NCBI GenBank assembly: GCA_015067175.1
Contig: SVMX01000011.1
Coordinates: forward strand, 1 to 64,000
Direction of reading: 5' to 3'
From: Oscillospiraceae bacterium
GTDB lineage: Bacteria > Bacillota > Clostridia > Oscillospirales > Ruminococcaceae
DNA: 64,000 nucleotides
Shown here: in pieces, positions 50,744 to 59,247 of the stretch
How positions within the stretch are numbered: the stretch's first letter is position 1
How the letters are laid out: each line of letters opens with the position of its first letter
Position numbers and translations under genes: made by a program
The notes under the pieces: model-generated
The model's input: only the letters and a program-made list of their open reading frames with translations
Databases searched by the model: none
Told to the model about the DNA's origin: nothing

Positions 50744-50772
50744 TTGACAAATCGTTTTGTGTGTAGTATAAT
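50744..50772 (+). promoter_or_regulatory. Perfect consensus promoter of infC-rpmI-rplT
   Basis: TTGACA (50744-50749) and TATAAT (50767-50772) are 17 bp apart. A leader of about 175 bases follows before the infC start. Confidence 0.88.
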
Positions 50773-50952
50773 TATCGAGTAATAAAGCAGAGCCACCACA
50801 CTCTCACCCGCCGACGTTCGTTCTGTCAGGCGCGGTCATCTTAATGCGAATATCGCCTTCGGGCTTTTCTGTTAAGCGTGAGTAGTGTGTACTCGCGCTT
50901 ATTTTATTTCACAGAGCTTATATGTTTTTGTATGGAAAGGCGGTGCTTCAAA
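50773..50952 (+). promoter_or_regulatory. Structured leader of the infC-rpmI-rplT operon
   Basis: The 180-base leader has a short GCCTTCGGGC hairpin followed by TTTT (about 50853-50867). A 9-bp stem AAGCGTGAG/CTCGCGCTT (50874-50882 with 50892-50900) is followed by ATTTTATTT. The second is terminator-like. In Bacillus this operon is controlled by ribosomal protein L20 binding its leader and causing early termination; the position and shape fit such attenuation, but I cannot confirm the L20 binding structure by eye. Confidence 0.55.
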
Positions 50953-51468
50953 ATCGGCACAAAAGAACAGCTCATCAATGAGGAGATCCGCGACAAGGAA
51001 GTAAGGGTCATCGGCACAGACGGCGAGCAGCTTGGTATAATGGCTACAGCTGATGCGCTCAACAAGGCTATCGAGGCTGACCTCGATCTGGTGCTTATCG
51101 CCCCCGGCGCAACTCCTCCGGTATGCCGCATAATGGACTACGGCAAATACCGTTTCGAGCAGACCAAGAGGGAAAAGGAAGCTAAGAAGAACCAAAAGCA
51201 GGCCGAGGTAAAAGAGATCAAGATGTCGCTTAATATCGACACCAACGATTTCAATATCAAGGTAAAGAACTGCATCAAGTTTCTTCAGAACGGTGACAAG
51301 GTCAAGGTTACTATCCGCTTCAGACGTGCGAGAGAGATGTCGCACATGAACCTCAGCGAAGAGTTGATGAAGAGGTTTATGGAAGCCGTTTCGGAGTACG
51401 GCGGTTCCGAAAAGCCGTCAAAGCTCGAGGGTAAGAACTACGCAGTGGTTTTAAGCCCCAAGAAATAA
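50953..51468 (+). CDS. infC: Translation initiation factor IF-3, non-canonical ATC start
   Basis: IF-3 prevents early joining of ribosomal subunits and checks start codons. The 171-residue protein begins GTKEQLINEEIRDKEVRVIG after the initiator and has DLVLIAPGATPPVCRIMDYG, then the linker KYRFEQTKREKEAKKNQK, and ends in the C-domain with RFRRAREMSH. I place the start at ATC (50953-50955). An almost perfect Shine-Dalgarno sequence, aaggcggtg, lies seven bases upstream, and the protein then begins where IF-3 proteins do. The in-frame ATG at 50932 and GTG at 50878 have no such site and fall in the leader hairpin region. Rare start codons in infC allow IF-3 autoregulation. Confidence 0.93.
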   Translation: MGTKEQLINEEIRDKEVRVIGTDGEQLGIMATADALNKAIEADLDLVLIAPGATPPVCRIMDYGKYRFEQTKREKEAKKNQKQAEVKEIKMSLNIDTNDFNIKVKNCIKFLQNGDKVKVTIRFRRAREMSHMNLSEELMKRFMEAVSEYGGSEKPSKLEGKNYAVVLSPKK

Positions 51469-51519
51469 GATGGCGCTGAAAGGCGCACTTTAAAAGAAAA
51501 TCTCAAGGAGGATACCAAA

Positions 51520-51717
51520 ATGCCTAAGATCAAAACACACAGCGGAGCTAAAAAGCGTTTCAAGCTGACAAAGAACGGTAAGGTAAAGATGCAGCACTGC
51601 AACAAGCGTCACATTCTTACCAAGAAGTCCACAAAGCGTAAAAGAAGCTTAAGAGCAGGCGCATACGCTGACGTTACCAACGTAGCAGCAGTAAAGAGCC
51701 TTATTCCTTACAAATAA
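51520..51717 (+). CDS. rpmI: Ribosomal protein L35
   Basis: The 65-residue, highly basic protein has the L35 pattern: [20 protein letters not shown] at the start, then [16 protein letters not shown]. It is a component of the 50S subunit. It lies between infC and rplT as in nearly all bacteria, with an aaggagg site before the ATG. Confidence 0.98.
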   Translation: MPKIKTHSGAKKRFKLTKNGKVKMQHCNKRHILTKKSTKRKRSLRAGAYADVTNVAAVKSLIPYK

Positions 51718-51780
51718 GAACAACGCGTAAGAACAGCGCGGAATAAGGTTCCGCATTAAAAATTCAGGAGGTAATGTAAC

Positions 51781-52134
51781 ATGGCACGCATTAAGGGCGC
51801 ACTCGCTACTCGTAAGAGAAGAAATAAAACATTAAAGCTGGCAAAGGGCTACTGGGGCGGTAAGAGCAGACTGTTCAAGACTGCTAAGGAAGCCGTAATG
51901 AAGTCCGGTCAGTATGCATATGTAGGCAGAAAGCTGAAGAAGAGAGATTTCAGAAGACTGTGGATCACAAGAATTTCCGCTGCTTGCAAGGCAAACGGCA
52001 TGAACTACTCCACATTCATGAACGGTCTGAAGAAGGCTGGCATCGCTCTCAACAGAAAGATGCTGTCTGAGATCGCTATCAATGACGCAGCAGGCTTCAC
52101 AGCACTTGCTGATAAGGCTAAGGCTGCACTTTAA
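51781..52134 (+). CDS. rplT: Ribosomal protein L20
   Basis: The 117-residue protein starts [20 protein letters not shown], has the basic helix region [19 protein letters not shown] and ends with the globular domain [10 protein letters not shown]20 binds 23S rRNA early in 50S assembly and in Bacillus represses its own operon through the infC leader. It has an aggaggt site and is followed by a terminator. Confidence 0.98.
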   Translation: MARIKGALATRKRRNKTLKLAKGYWGGKSRLFKTAKEAVMKSGQYAYVGRKLKKRDFRRLWITRISAACKANGMNYSTFMNGLKKAGIALNRKMLSEIAINDAAGFTALADKAKAAL

Positions 52135-52143
52135 TCGTGATAT

Positions 52144-52177
52144 ATCTCACGTCTTGTAAACGGGGCGTGAGATTTTT
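52144..52177 (+). terminator. Terminator after rplT
   Basis: A perfect 8-bp stem (52144-52151 with 52166-52173) is followed by a T-run. Confidence 0.75.
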
Positions 52178-52200
52178 CGCTATGTAGGGGGTATATTCCG

Positions 52201-52965
52201 ATGACGCTTACATCAAGAAAAAACGACATCGTTCGCCGTTTCAGAGAGCTTATTCGAGAGAAAAAGCTGCGTGACAGCGAGGGCGTTTTCGTTGCCGAGG
52301 GCGATCATCTTTGCGCAGAGGCGGTAAGTGTCGGCGCTAAGATATGCTTTGCACTGGTGACCGAAAAGGCGCTGGAGAAATATCCCGAAACGGCTGAGGC
52401 GCTTATTTCCGCGGCCGACAGCCATGCTGTAATATCCGAGGATATAGCGGAATATATTTCCGATACAAAGTCACCGCAGGGGCTTTTCGCTGAAATACGC
52501 AGACCTGCAACAGATTGCACGCTTTGTGGCAAGCTGCTGCTGCTTGACGGCGTTCAAGACCCGGGTAATGTCGGCACTATGATACGTACGGCAGAGGCAC
52601 TTGGAATAAAGGGCGTGCTGCTGTCGGAAAAATGCGCCGATGTTTATTCTCCGAAAACGCTCAGAGCTTCGATGGGCAGCGTTTTCAGACTGCCTTGTAT
52701 AAGCTGTGATATCGTGCAGAAAATAAGTGAGCTTCGCGATGGTGGCTATAGCGTTTACGGTGCGATGCTCGACGATACCGCGCATAAGCTCGGCGAAATA
52801 GGCTTCGGAGAAAAGTCTGCTGTGGTCATCGGCAGCGAGGGCAGCGGTATTTCGGAAGAAGTAAAAGGCGTATGCACAGGCGCGCTCTATATCCCGATAA
52901 CGGGAGCAGAGTCGCTTAATGCAGCCGCAGCCGCATCAATTATCCTGTGGGAGCTTTCGAAATGA
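52201..52965 (+). CDS. SpoU/TrmH-family RNA 2'-O-methyltransferase
   Basis: The 254-residue protein has an N-terminal substrate-binding domain (about 1-100) and a SPOUT knot domain. The three SpoU motifs are visible: DPGNVGTMIRTAEALG (motif 1), VVIGSEGSGISEEV (motif 2) and YIPITGAESLNAAAAASIIL (motif 3). It methylates the ribose of an rRNA or tRNA nucleotide; in many Firmicutes the protein in this place after rplT is an rRNA methyltransferase (YsgA-like). The specific position is unknown. A tagggggt site precedes the ATG. Confidence 0.92.
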   Translation: MTLTSRKNDIVRRFRELIREKKLRDSEGVFVAEGDHLCAEAVSVGAKICFALVTEKALEKYPETAEALISAADSHAVISEDIAEYISDTKSPQGLFAEIRRPATDCTLCGKLLLLDGVQDPGNVGTMIRTAEALGIKGVLLSEKCADVYSPKTLRASMGSVFRLPCISCDIVQKISELRDGGYSVYGAMLDDTAHKLGEIGFGEKSAVVIGSEGSGISEEVKGVCTGALYIPITGAESLNAAAAASIILWELSK

Positions 52966-53111
52966 CGACTTTCTGCGTAATGCAGAAGGTATCGCAAAGC
53001 CGCAAGCAAAAGCTTAGGGTTTTGCGATGCTTAGTTAAAGGGCGCGCCGCCTGAGAATATGGGCAGCGCACTCTGTATCAACAACCAAATCAATATCATG
53101 GGGGAGAACAA

Positions 53112-55208
53112 GTGGCACACCTTGTAATATTAGAGTCGCCCTCCAAGGCGAAAACAGTTAAAAAGTATCTCGGCGATGGCTACGATGTTATGGCGTCCAC
53201 AGGACACATAATCGACCTGCCTAAATCCAAGATGGGTGTTGACATCGAGAATGATTTTAAGCCTCAGTATGTCAACATGAAGGATAAGTCAGAGATAATA
53301 AAAGAGCTTAAAAAGCGCGCTAAGAGCAGCGATATTGTTTATCTCGCAACTGACCCTGATAGAGAGGGCGAGGCTATTGCATGGCATTTGTCGCATCTTT
53401 TGAACATTGATGAGAATGCGCCTGTAAGAGTTACTTTTAACGAGATAACAAAATCGGGTATTCAAAGCGGAATGCAGAATCCGCGCAAGATAGACACCGA
53501 TGTCGTTGACGCGCAGCAGGCAAGACGTATACTCGACCGTATCGTGGGCTACAAGCTGTCGCCTTTTCTTTGGAAGAAGGTGCGCAGAGGTCTTTCTGCG
53601 GGCAGGGTTCAGTCTGTTGCGGTAAGGCTTATAGTTGACCGCGAGAACGAGATTCGCAGCTTCCAGTCTCAGGAGTACTGGAGCATTGACGCGAAGTTTA
53701 TCGCATCTTCGTCAAAGCGTGCGTTTTCCGCAAAGCTTGCCGAGGTTGACGGCGAGAAGATAGAGATATCCGATGAAAAGAGCGCAAACGCTATACTTGA
53801 GCGCCTTTCCGGTGCGGAGTATACCGTCACCAATCTGAAAAAGTCGCAGAGAAAAAAGCAGCCCGCTCCGCCTTTCACCACTTCCACATTGCAGCAGGAG
53901 GCTTCGCGTAAGCTGTCTTTTCAGGCACGAAGAACTATGAAAGCCGCACAGGAACTGTATGAAGGTATTGAGGTGCCGGGTATGGGTGCTGTGGGTCTTA
54001 TCACCTACATGAGAACAGACTCGTTGCGTATCTCGGACGAGGCGAAAGCCGCTGCAGCTGAGCTTATCAAGGAGCTGTATGGTGCGGATTATCTTCCCGA
54101 AAAGCCGAGGGCGTTCCGCTCCAAAAACAACGCGCAGGACGCGCACGAGGCTATCCGTCCCACAACGGTAAGCCTTACTCCCGAAAAGCTGAAATCCTCG
54201 CTAACAAGCGACCAGTATAAGCTCTACAAGCTGATATGGGAGCGTTTCATGGCGAGTCAGATGCAGAATGCCGTTATGGATACGGTATCGGTAGATATCA
54301 GCGCAGCAGGCTGCCTGTTTAAAGCAAGCGGCTATTCGGTGAAGTTTGACGGCTTTACAAAACTTTATGAGGAGAGCCGCGACGGAGATACCGAGCAGGG
54401 CGGCACGCTTCCCGTTATCACAAAGGGCGAGAAGCTGAAAGCAAAGGAAGTAAAGGGCAACCAGCATTTCACGCAGCCTCCCGCAAGATACAACGAGGCT
54501 TCGCTGATAAAGGAGCTTGAGGAGAACGGTATCGGCAGACCGTCCACATACGCGCCGACCATCTCTACCATACTTGACAGACATTACGTCGAGCGTGAAA
54601 GCGGCAACCAGATAAAGCCTACAGCGCTTGGCGAGGTAATAACCGAGCTGCTGAAATCCCATTTTGACAATATCGTTGATGTGAAGTTCACCGCGAAGAT
54701 GGAGAACGAGCTTGACAGCATAGAAAAGGGCAGCGTTGACTGGGTTCAGATATTGAAGAATTTCTACGGACGCTTTGCTAAGACCCTTGAAAAGGCTGAG
54801 ACTGATATGGAGGGCAAGCGTGTAAAGGTTCCCGATGAGCCTACGGACATCGTTTGCGAGCAGTGCGGAAAGAACATGGTCATTAAGATCGGCCCGTATG
54901 GAAAATTCCTCGGCTGCTCGGGCTTCCCCGAATGTACGTTTACAAAGAAGATAGTTACCGAGACCAAGGGAAGCTGTCCCAAGTGTGGCAAGAAGATGCT
55001 TGCCAAGAAGTCCAAGAAGGGCAAGCCTTTCTATGGTTGCGAGAACTATCAGACCTGCAACTTTATGACATGGGATCTGCCTATTGAGGAGAAATGCCCC
55101 GAATGTGGAAAGACCCTTTTCAAAAAAACAGGAAAGCTCGGAAAGATATACTGTGCGGACGAGAACTGCTCGTATGAGCGTCCGCTTGATAATACAAAGG
55201 ACAAATAA
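53112..55208 (+). CDS. topA: DNA topoisomerase I
   Basis: The type IA topoisomerase relaxes negative supercoils. The 698-residue protein has a TOPRIM domain (about 1-120, with ILESPSKAKTVKKYLG and DPDREGEAIAWH) and the active-site tyrosine Y299 in GLITYMRTDSLRI. Three C-terminal zinc ribbons (about 575-690: CEQCGKNM, CPKCGKKM, CPECGKTL) complete it. Length and domain order are normal for Clostridia. The start is GTG behind gggggag; a short stretch of 146 bases without an evident promoter separates it from the methyltransferase gene. The stop overlaps the trmFO start (TAATG). Confidence 0.97.
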   Translation: MAHLVILESPSKAKTVKKYLGDGYDVMASTGHIIDLPKSKMGVDIENDFKPQYVNMKDKSEIIKELKKRAKSSDIVYLATDPDREGEAIAWHLSHLLNIDENAPVRVTFNEITKSGIQSGMQNPRKIDTDVVDAQQARRILDRIVGYKLSPFLWKKVRRGLSAGRVQSVAVRLIVDRENEIRSFQSQEYWSIDAKFIASSSKRAFSAKLAEVDGEKIEISDEKSANAILERLSGAEYTVTNLKKSQRKKQPAPPFTTSTLQQEASRKLSFQARRTMKAAQELYEGIEVPGMGAVGLITYMRTDSLRISDEAKAAAAELIKELYGADYLPEKPRAFRSKNNAQDAHEAIRPTTVSLTPEKLKSSLTSDQYKLYKLIWERFMASQMQNAVMDTVSVDISAAGCLFKASGYSVKFDGFTKLYEESRDGDTEQGGTLPVITKGEKLKAKEVKGNQHFTQPPARYNEASLIKELEENGIGRPSTYAPTISTILDRHYVERESGNQIKPTALGEVITELLKSHFDNIVDVKFTAKMENELDSIEKGSVDWVQILKNFYGRFAKTLEKAETDMEGKRVKVPDEPTDIVCEQCGKNMVIKIGPYGKFLGCSGFPECTFTKKIVTETKGSCPKCGKKMLAKKSKKGKPFYGCENYQTCNFMTWDLPIEEKCPECGKTLFKKTGKLGKIYCADENCSYERPLDNTKDK

Positions 55209-56521
55209 TGAGGGTTAAGGTTATCGGCGCGGGTCTCGCAGGGTGCGAGGCGGCTGTGCAGCTTGCAAGGCGCGGCTTTGAGGTCGAGCTTTATGAGATG
55301 AAGCCGCAGAAATATTCCCCCGCGCATAAATATCAGGGCTTTGCGGAGCTTGTTTGCTCAAATTCGCTGAAAGCGTCAAGAGTGGACAGTGCCTGCGGTC
55401 TGCTTAAAGAGGAAATGCGGCGGCTTGGCTCTGTTATAGTTGAGGCGGCGGAAAAGACCGCAGTGCCCGCAGGCGGCGCGCTTGCGGTGAACAGAACCGA
55501 GTTCTCCGACGAGGTGACGAGGATAGTTAAGTCTTTCCCGAATATCACTGTTATTGAGGGAGAGGTAACAGAGCTTCCAAGTGAAAATGCAGTGATATGC
55601 ACGGGACCGCTTACTTCTGACGCGCTTGCCGAGAAGATACGCGAGCTTTGCGGCGAGGGGCTGAGCTTTTTTGATGCGGCGGCTCCTATCGTTACGGCTG
55701 AGAGCATAGATTTCACAAAGGCGTTTTTTCAGACGCGCTACGACAAGGGCGACGCGGATTACATCAACTGTCCCATGGATAAGGAAGAATACGAGCGCTT
55801 TTATGAGGCGCTTGTGAACGCTGAAAGCGCTCCTTTAAAGGAATTTGACCGTCCCGAAGAAAACTCGGGGCTTAGAGTATACGAGGGCTGTATGCCTGTT
55901 GAGGTGCTTGCAAAGCGCGGCATAGAAAGCGTACGCTACGGCTGTATGAAGCCTGTTGGACTTACCGACCCGAGGACGGGGCATCGTCCGTGGGCGGCTG
56001 TGCAGCTTCGCAAGGAGAACAAAGAGGGCACACTGTATAATATCGTGGGCTTTCAGACTAACCTCAAATTCGGTGAGCAGAAGCGTGTGTTCAGCATGAT
56101 ACCGGGGCTTGAAAATGCGGAGTTTGCGCGCTACGGAGTTATGCACCGCAACACGTTTATCGACAGTCCGCGGCTGCTTGACTGCCACTTTATGCTGAAA
56201 GGCTCAAACAATATCTTTTTCGGCGGGCAGATAACAGGCGTTGAAGGCTATGTAGAGAGCGCCGCAAGCGGAATTGCGGCAGGCAGAGCGCTTGCCGACA
56301 GACTTATGGGAATAACACCGCTTGTGTTCCCGAAGACTACAATGCTAGGCGCGCTTTCGGCTTACATAAGCGATGAGAGCGTTACGGATTTTCAGCCTAT
56401 GGGCAGCAATATGGGGATACTTCCTCCGCTCGTTCCCGAAAGAAAAATGAAAAAGCATGAGAAATATGCGGTCTATGCACAGCGTGCGCTGGAGGATATG
56501 GACAGGCTTTTAAACGGCTGA
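55208..56521 (+). CDS. trmFO: Methylenetetrahydrofolate-tRNA-(uracil-5-)-methyltransferase
   Basis: TrmFO makes ribothymidine at position 54 of tRNA, using methylenetetrahydrofolate and FADH2. The 437-residue protein has the FAD-binding start VIGAGLAGCEAAVQLARRG (4-22), the cysteine motif LVCSNSLKA near 48-56, CPMDKEEYERF and FGGQITGVEGYVESAASG at the C-terminus. Its position directly after topA is the standard Firmicutes order (topA-gid). The two genes overlap by one base. Confidence 0.97.
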   Translation: MRVKVIGAGLAGCEAAVQLARRGFEVELYEMKPQKYSPAHKYQGFAELVCSNSLKASRVDSACGLLKEEMRRLGSVIVEAAEKTAVPAGGALAVNRTEFSDEVTRIVKSFPNITVIEGEVTELPSENAVICTGPLTSDALAEKIRELCGEGLSFFDAAAPIVTAESIDFTKAFFQTRYDKGDADYINCPMDKEEYERFYEALVNAESAPLKEFDRPEENSGLRVYEGCMPVEVLAKRGIESVRYGCMKPVGLTDPRTGHRPWAAVQLRKENKEGTLYNIVGFQTNLKFGEQKRVFSMIPGLENAEFARYGVMHRNTFIDSPRLLDCHFMLKGSNNIFFGGQITGVEGYVESAASGIAAGRALADRLMGITPLVFPKTTMLGALSAYISDESVTDFQPMGSNMGILPPLVPERKMKKHEKYAVYAQRALEDMDRLLNG

Positions 56522-56554
56522 TTACCGCCGCTTTGGCGGCAGAACGGAGATTTT

Positions 56555-57568
56555 ATGAAGATCGTTATAGATGGCTTTGGCGGAGATAATTCTCCCGACG
56601 AGGTATTAAAGGGTGCGGCTCTTGCTGTAAAAGAGCTTGGAATAGAGGTTGCGGTGACAGGCGATACCGATATCCTGAAAAAGCGCATGGAGGAGCTGAA
56701 GCTGTCCTCCGATGGCATTGAGCTTGTTCATGCAGAGGGCGTTATTCAAGTTGAAGATAATCCGCGCTCTATACTTAAAGAAAAAGCAAACACCTCTATG
56801 GGAGTTGCTTTCAAATATCTTGCAGACGGAAACGCAGACGCTGTTATCAGCGCAGGCAGCACCGCTGCGATAGTTATGGGCGGCACGATGATAGGCAAGC
56901 GTATCAAGGGCGTTAAGCGCACCGCGCTTGTACCGCTGATGCCCGCAAAGGGCGGAGTGCGCTACTGTGTGCTTGACGGCGGCGCTAATCTTGAGTGCAG
57001 ACCTGAGATGCTTCAGCAGTTTGCGATAATGGGCAGCCTGTTTATGCAAAAGACGATGGGAATCAAAAATCCGCGCGTCGGTCTGCTCAATATCGGAACA
57101 GAGGACGAAAAGGGCAGAGAGCTTGAGCAGGAAACCATGAAGCTGCTTAGAAATACGCCCTCCATCAACTTTGTCGGCTTTGTAGAGGGCAGAGATGTTC
57201 CGCTTGGCGCAGTCGATGTGCTTGTTACGGACGGCTTTACGGGAAATGTTTACCTCAAAGCCTGCGAGGGCATGGGAATACTCATGAAAGACGCAATGAA
57301 GTCGATGTTCTTTGCAAACCTCAAAACTAAGCTAGGCGCGCTTATGGTCAAAAAGCAGATAAAGGAATTTTCCGCACAGATGGACTACAAGACCATTGGC
57401 GGCTCTCCGCTGCTTGGTACGGCGAAGCCGGTTTTCAAGGCGCACGGAAGCTCCGACGCGATAGCTTTCCTTGGTGCGTTTAAGCAGGCGAAGCGCTTTG
57501 TTGAGAACAATGCGATAGAAGAAATGGCTGCCGCTATTGCGCAGCTTTCAGATAAGGAAGAGGCTTGA
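56555..57568 (+). CDS. plsX: Phosphate acyltransferase PlsX
   Basis: PlsX converts acyl-ACP to acyl phosphate, the substrate of PlsY in phospholipid synthesis, at the inner membrane surface. The 337-residue protein has IVIDGFGGDNSPDEVLKGAA at the start, DAVISAGSTAAIVMGG, LDGGANLECRP and VLVTDGFTGNVYLKACEG, all typical of PlsX, and a normal length. rnc follows after one base. The usual acpP between them is absent here. Confidence 0.97.
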   Translation: MKIVIDGFGGDNSPDEVLKGAALAVKELGIEVAVTGDTDILKKRMEELKLSSDGIELVHAEGVIQVEDNPRSILKEKANTSMGVAFKYLADGNADAVISAGSTAAIVMGGTMIGKRIKGVKRTALVPLMPAKGGVRYCVLDGGANLECRPEMLQQFAIMGSLFMQKTMGIKNPRVGLLNIGTEDEKGRELEQETMKLLRNTPSINFVGFVEGRDVPLGAVDVLVTDGFTGNVYLKACEGMGILMKDAMKSMFFANLKTKLGALMVKKQIKEFSAQMDYKTIGGSPLLGTAKPVFKAHGSSDAIAFLGAFKQAKRFVENNAIEEMAAAIAQLSDKEEA

Positions 57569-57569
57569 T

Positions 57570-58259
57570 ATGGCTGATTTTAAGGAGCTGCAGACGGCAA
57601 TAGGCTACAGCTTTTCAAATACATCGTATCTTGAGCAGGCGATGACTCATTCAAGCTATTCGGGCGGCAAGAACAACGGCAGCAACGAGCGGCTTGAGTT
57701 TCTTGGCGACAGCGTTTTGCAGCTTACGGTGTCGCAGTATCTGTTCACGGGTATGAGCACTGAGCCTGAGGGCGGTATGACGAAGCTGCGCGCTTCGATA
57801 GTGTGTGAGAACTCGCTTTACAGCTTTGCAAAGAAGATAGACCTCGGAAGATATATCCTGCTTGGCAAGGGCGAGGAAATGACAGGCGGCCGCGACAGGC
57901 GTTCCATTCTTGCAGACGCTTTTGAGGCGCTTATCGCCGCGATATATCTTGACGGCGGCATGGAAAGAGCGCGAGAGTTTATCATGCGCTTTGTTCCGTC
58001 GATTGAGGCACTGAAAAGCGGCAAGGTAAAGCTTGGCGACTACAAGACCATTCTGCAGGAGATAATCCAGCAGAACCCCGAGGAGCGTATCTCCTACGAG
58101 ATCGAGGAGAGCGACGGTGCGGATCATCACAAGCTTTTCCGTGCGGCGGTGCTGCTGAACGGACAGCGCATCGGCAGAGGCTCGGGTCACAGCAAAAAGG
58201 AAGCTGAGCAGGCAGCCGCAAAGGAAGCCATTGGGCTTATGGGCTATGAAACAGACTAA
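57570..58259 (+). CDS. rnc: Ribonuclease III
   Basis: RNase III cleaves double-stranded RNA in rRNA maturation and regulation. The 229-residue protein has the endonuclease domain (1-150) with the signature NERLEFLGDSVLQL (about 36-49) and the metal-binding DAFEALIAAIYLDGG (about 113-127). A C-terminal double-stranded RNA-binding domain (about 155-225) ends with GSGHSKKEAEQAAAKEAI. I start at the ATG at 57570, just after the plsX stop; the frame also runs into plsX. The gene overlaps the radical SAM gene that follows. Confidence 0.96.
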   Translation: MADFKELQTAIGYSFSNTSYLEQAMTHSSYSGGKNNGSNERLEFLGDSVLQLTVSQYLFTGMSTEPEGGMTKLRASIVCENSLYSFAKKIDLGRYILLGKGEEMTGGRDRRSILADAFEALIAAIYLDGGMERAREFIMRFVPSIEALKSGKVKLGDYKTILQEIIQQNPEERISYEIEESDGADHHKLFRAAVLLNGQRIGRGSGHSKKEAEQAAAKEAIGLMGYETD

Positions 58260-59247
58260 TATTTCGATATTTATTCCGCATATCGGTTGTCCGCATAAAT
58301 GCAGCTTCTGCGATCAGAAAAGTATTTCGGGAGAGCAGAAAGCGCCGCGCGGCGATGATGTGAAAAAGCTGCTCGATGAGCAGGCTGAGCATCTTAAAGA
58401 GCGCGGAATGCGTGCAGAGATCGCGTTTTTCGGCGGCAGCTTCACGGCTGTTCCTAAAGCGTATATGACAGAGCTTCTTGAAGCCGCAAATGCTGCGATG
58501 AAGCGCTATCCCGAGGTGTATTGCGGGATACGCTGCTCTACAAGACCAGATTGTATTTCCGAGGAAATGCTTGATACTCTGAAGTCGTTTGGTGTAACGG
58601 CGATAGAGCTTGGAGCGCAGTCTATGTCAGACGAGGTGCTTTGCGCAAACGAAAGAGGTCACACCTCGGACGATGTGCGTAAAGCCTCGGAAATGATAAA
58701 AAACAGCGGTATTTCTCTCGGACTTCAGATGATGACGGGGCTTTACTGCGATACTGAGGCGGCTGTGCTTCACACCATGCGCGAGTTTATAGCGCTTAGC
58801 CCCGATACAGTCAGGGTCTATCCCACAGTTATACTTGAGGGGACGCGGCTTGGCGAGCTTTACAAAAGCGGCGTGTATCAGAGTTTCACATTTGAAGATA
58901 CGGTGCGTATCTGCGCAAGGCTTCTGAGAGAGTTTACCGCAAACGGTATCAAGGTCATTCGCATGGGGCTTCACGCAAGCGAGGACGTAGAAAAAGCGAT
59001 GCTTGGCGGCGTTTATCACCCCGCATTCAGAGAGCTTTGCGAAAGCCGTCTGTTTTTCGAGGACGCTGTTTCAGAGCTTTCCGCGCTTCAAAAGGGAGTG
59101 TATACGCTCTATACCGACCCGCGCAATATCAGCCGCGCCGTGGGACAGAAGCGCTGCAATCTGACTGAGCTTGAAAAGCTTGGCTACAAGGTCAAGGTAA
59201 AGCCTATGCAGGGCGAATATATAAAATTATGTGCATGGAACTTCTAA
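58246..59247 (+). CDS. Elp3/MiaB-like radical SAM protein of unknown substrate
   Basis: The 333-residue protein has the radical SAM cluster motif GCPHKCSFCDQ (CX3CX2C) near residues 14-24. The Elp3-type core (AEIAFFGGSFTAVP, GIRCSTRPDCI, TAIELGAQSMSD, LQMMTGLYCDT) and PGT-like strand VYPTVILEGT follow. It belongs to the radical SAM group found before smc in many Clostridia; the substrate is unknown, probably RNA. I use the ATG at 58246; a TTG five codons earlier is possible but the sequence of homologues starts here. It overlaps rnc by 14 bases. The stop codon lies inside the palindromic element that starts at 59232. Confidence 0.88.
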   Translation: MKQTNISIFIPHIGCPHKCSFCDQKSISGEQKAPRGDDVKKLLDEQAEHLKERGMRAEIAFFGGSFTAVPKAYMTELLEAANAAMKRYPEVYCGIRCSTRPDCISEEMLDTLKSFGVTAIELGAQSMSDEVLCANERGHTSDDVRKASEMIKNSGISLGLQMMTGLYCDTEAAVLHTMREFIALSPDTVRVYPTVILEGTRLGELYKSGVYQSFTFEDTVRICARLLREFTANGIKVIRMGLHASEDVEKAMLGGVYHPAFRELCESRLFFEDAVSELSALQKGVYTLYTDPRNISRAVGQKRCNLTELEKLGYKVKVKPMQGEYIKLCAWNF

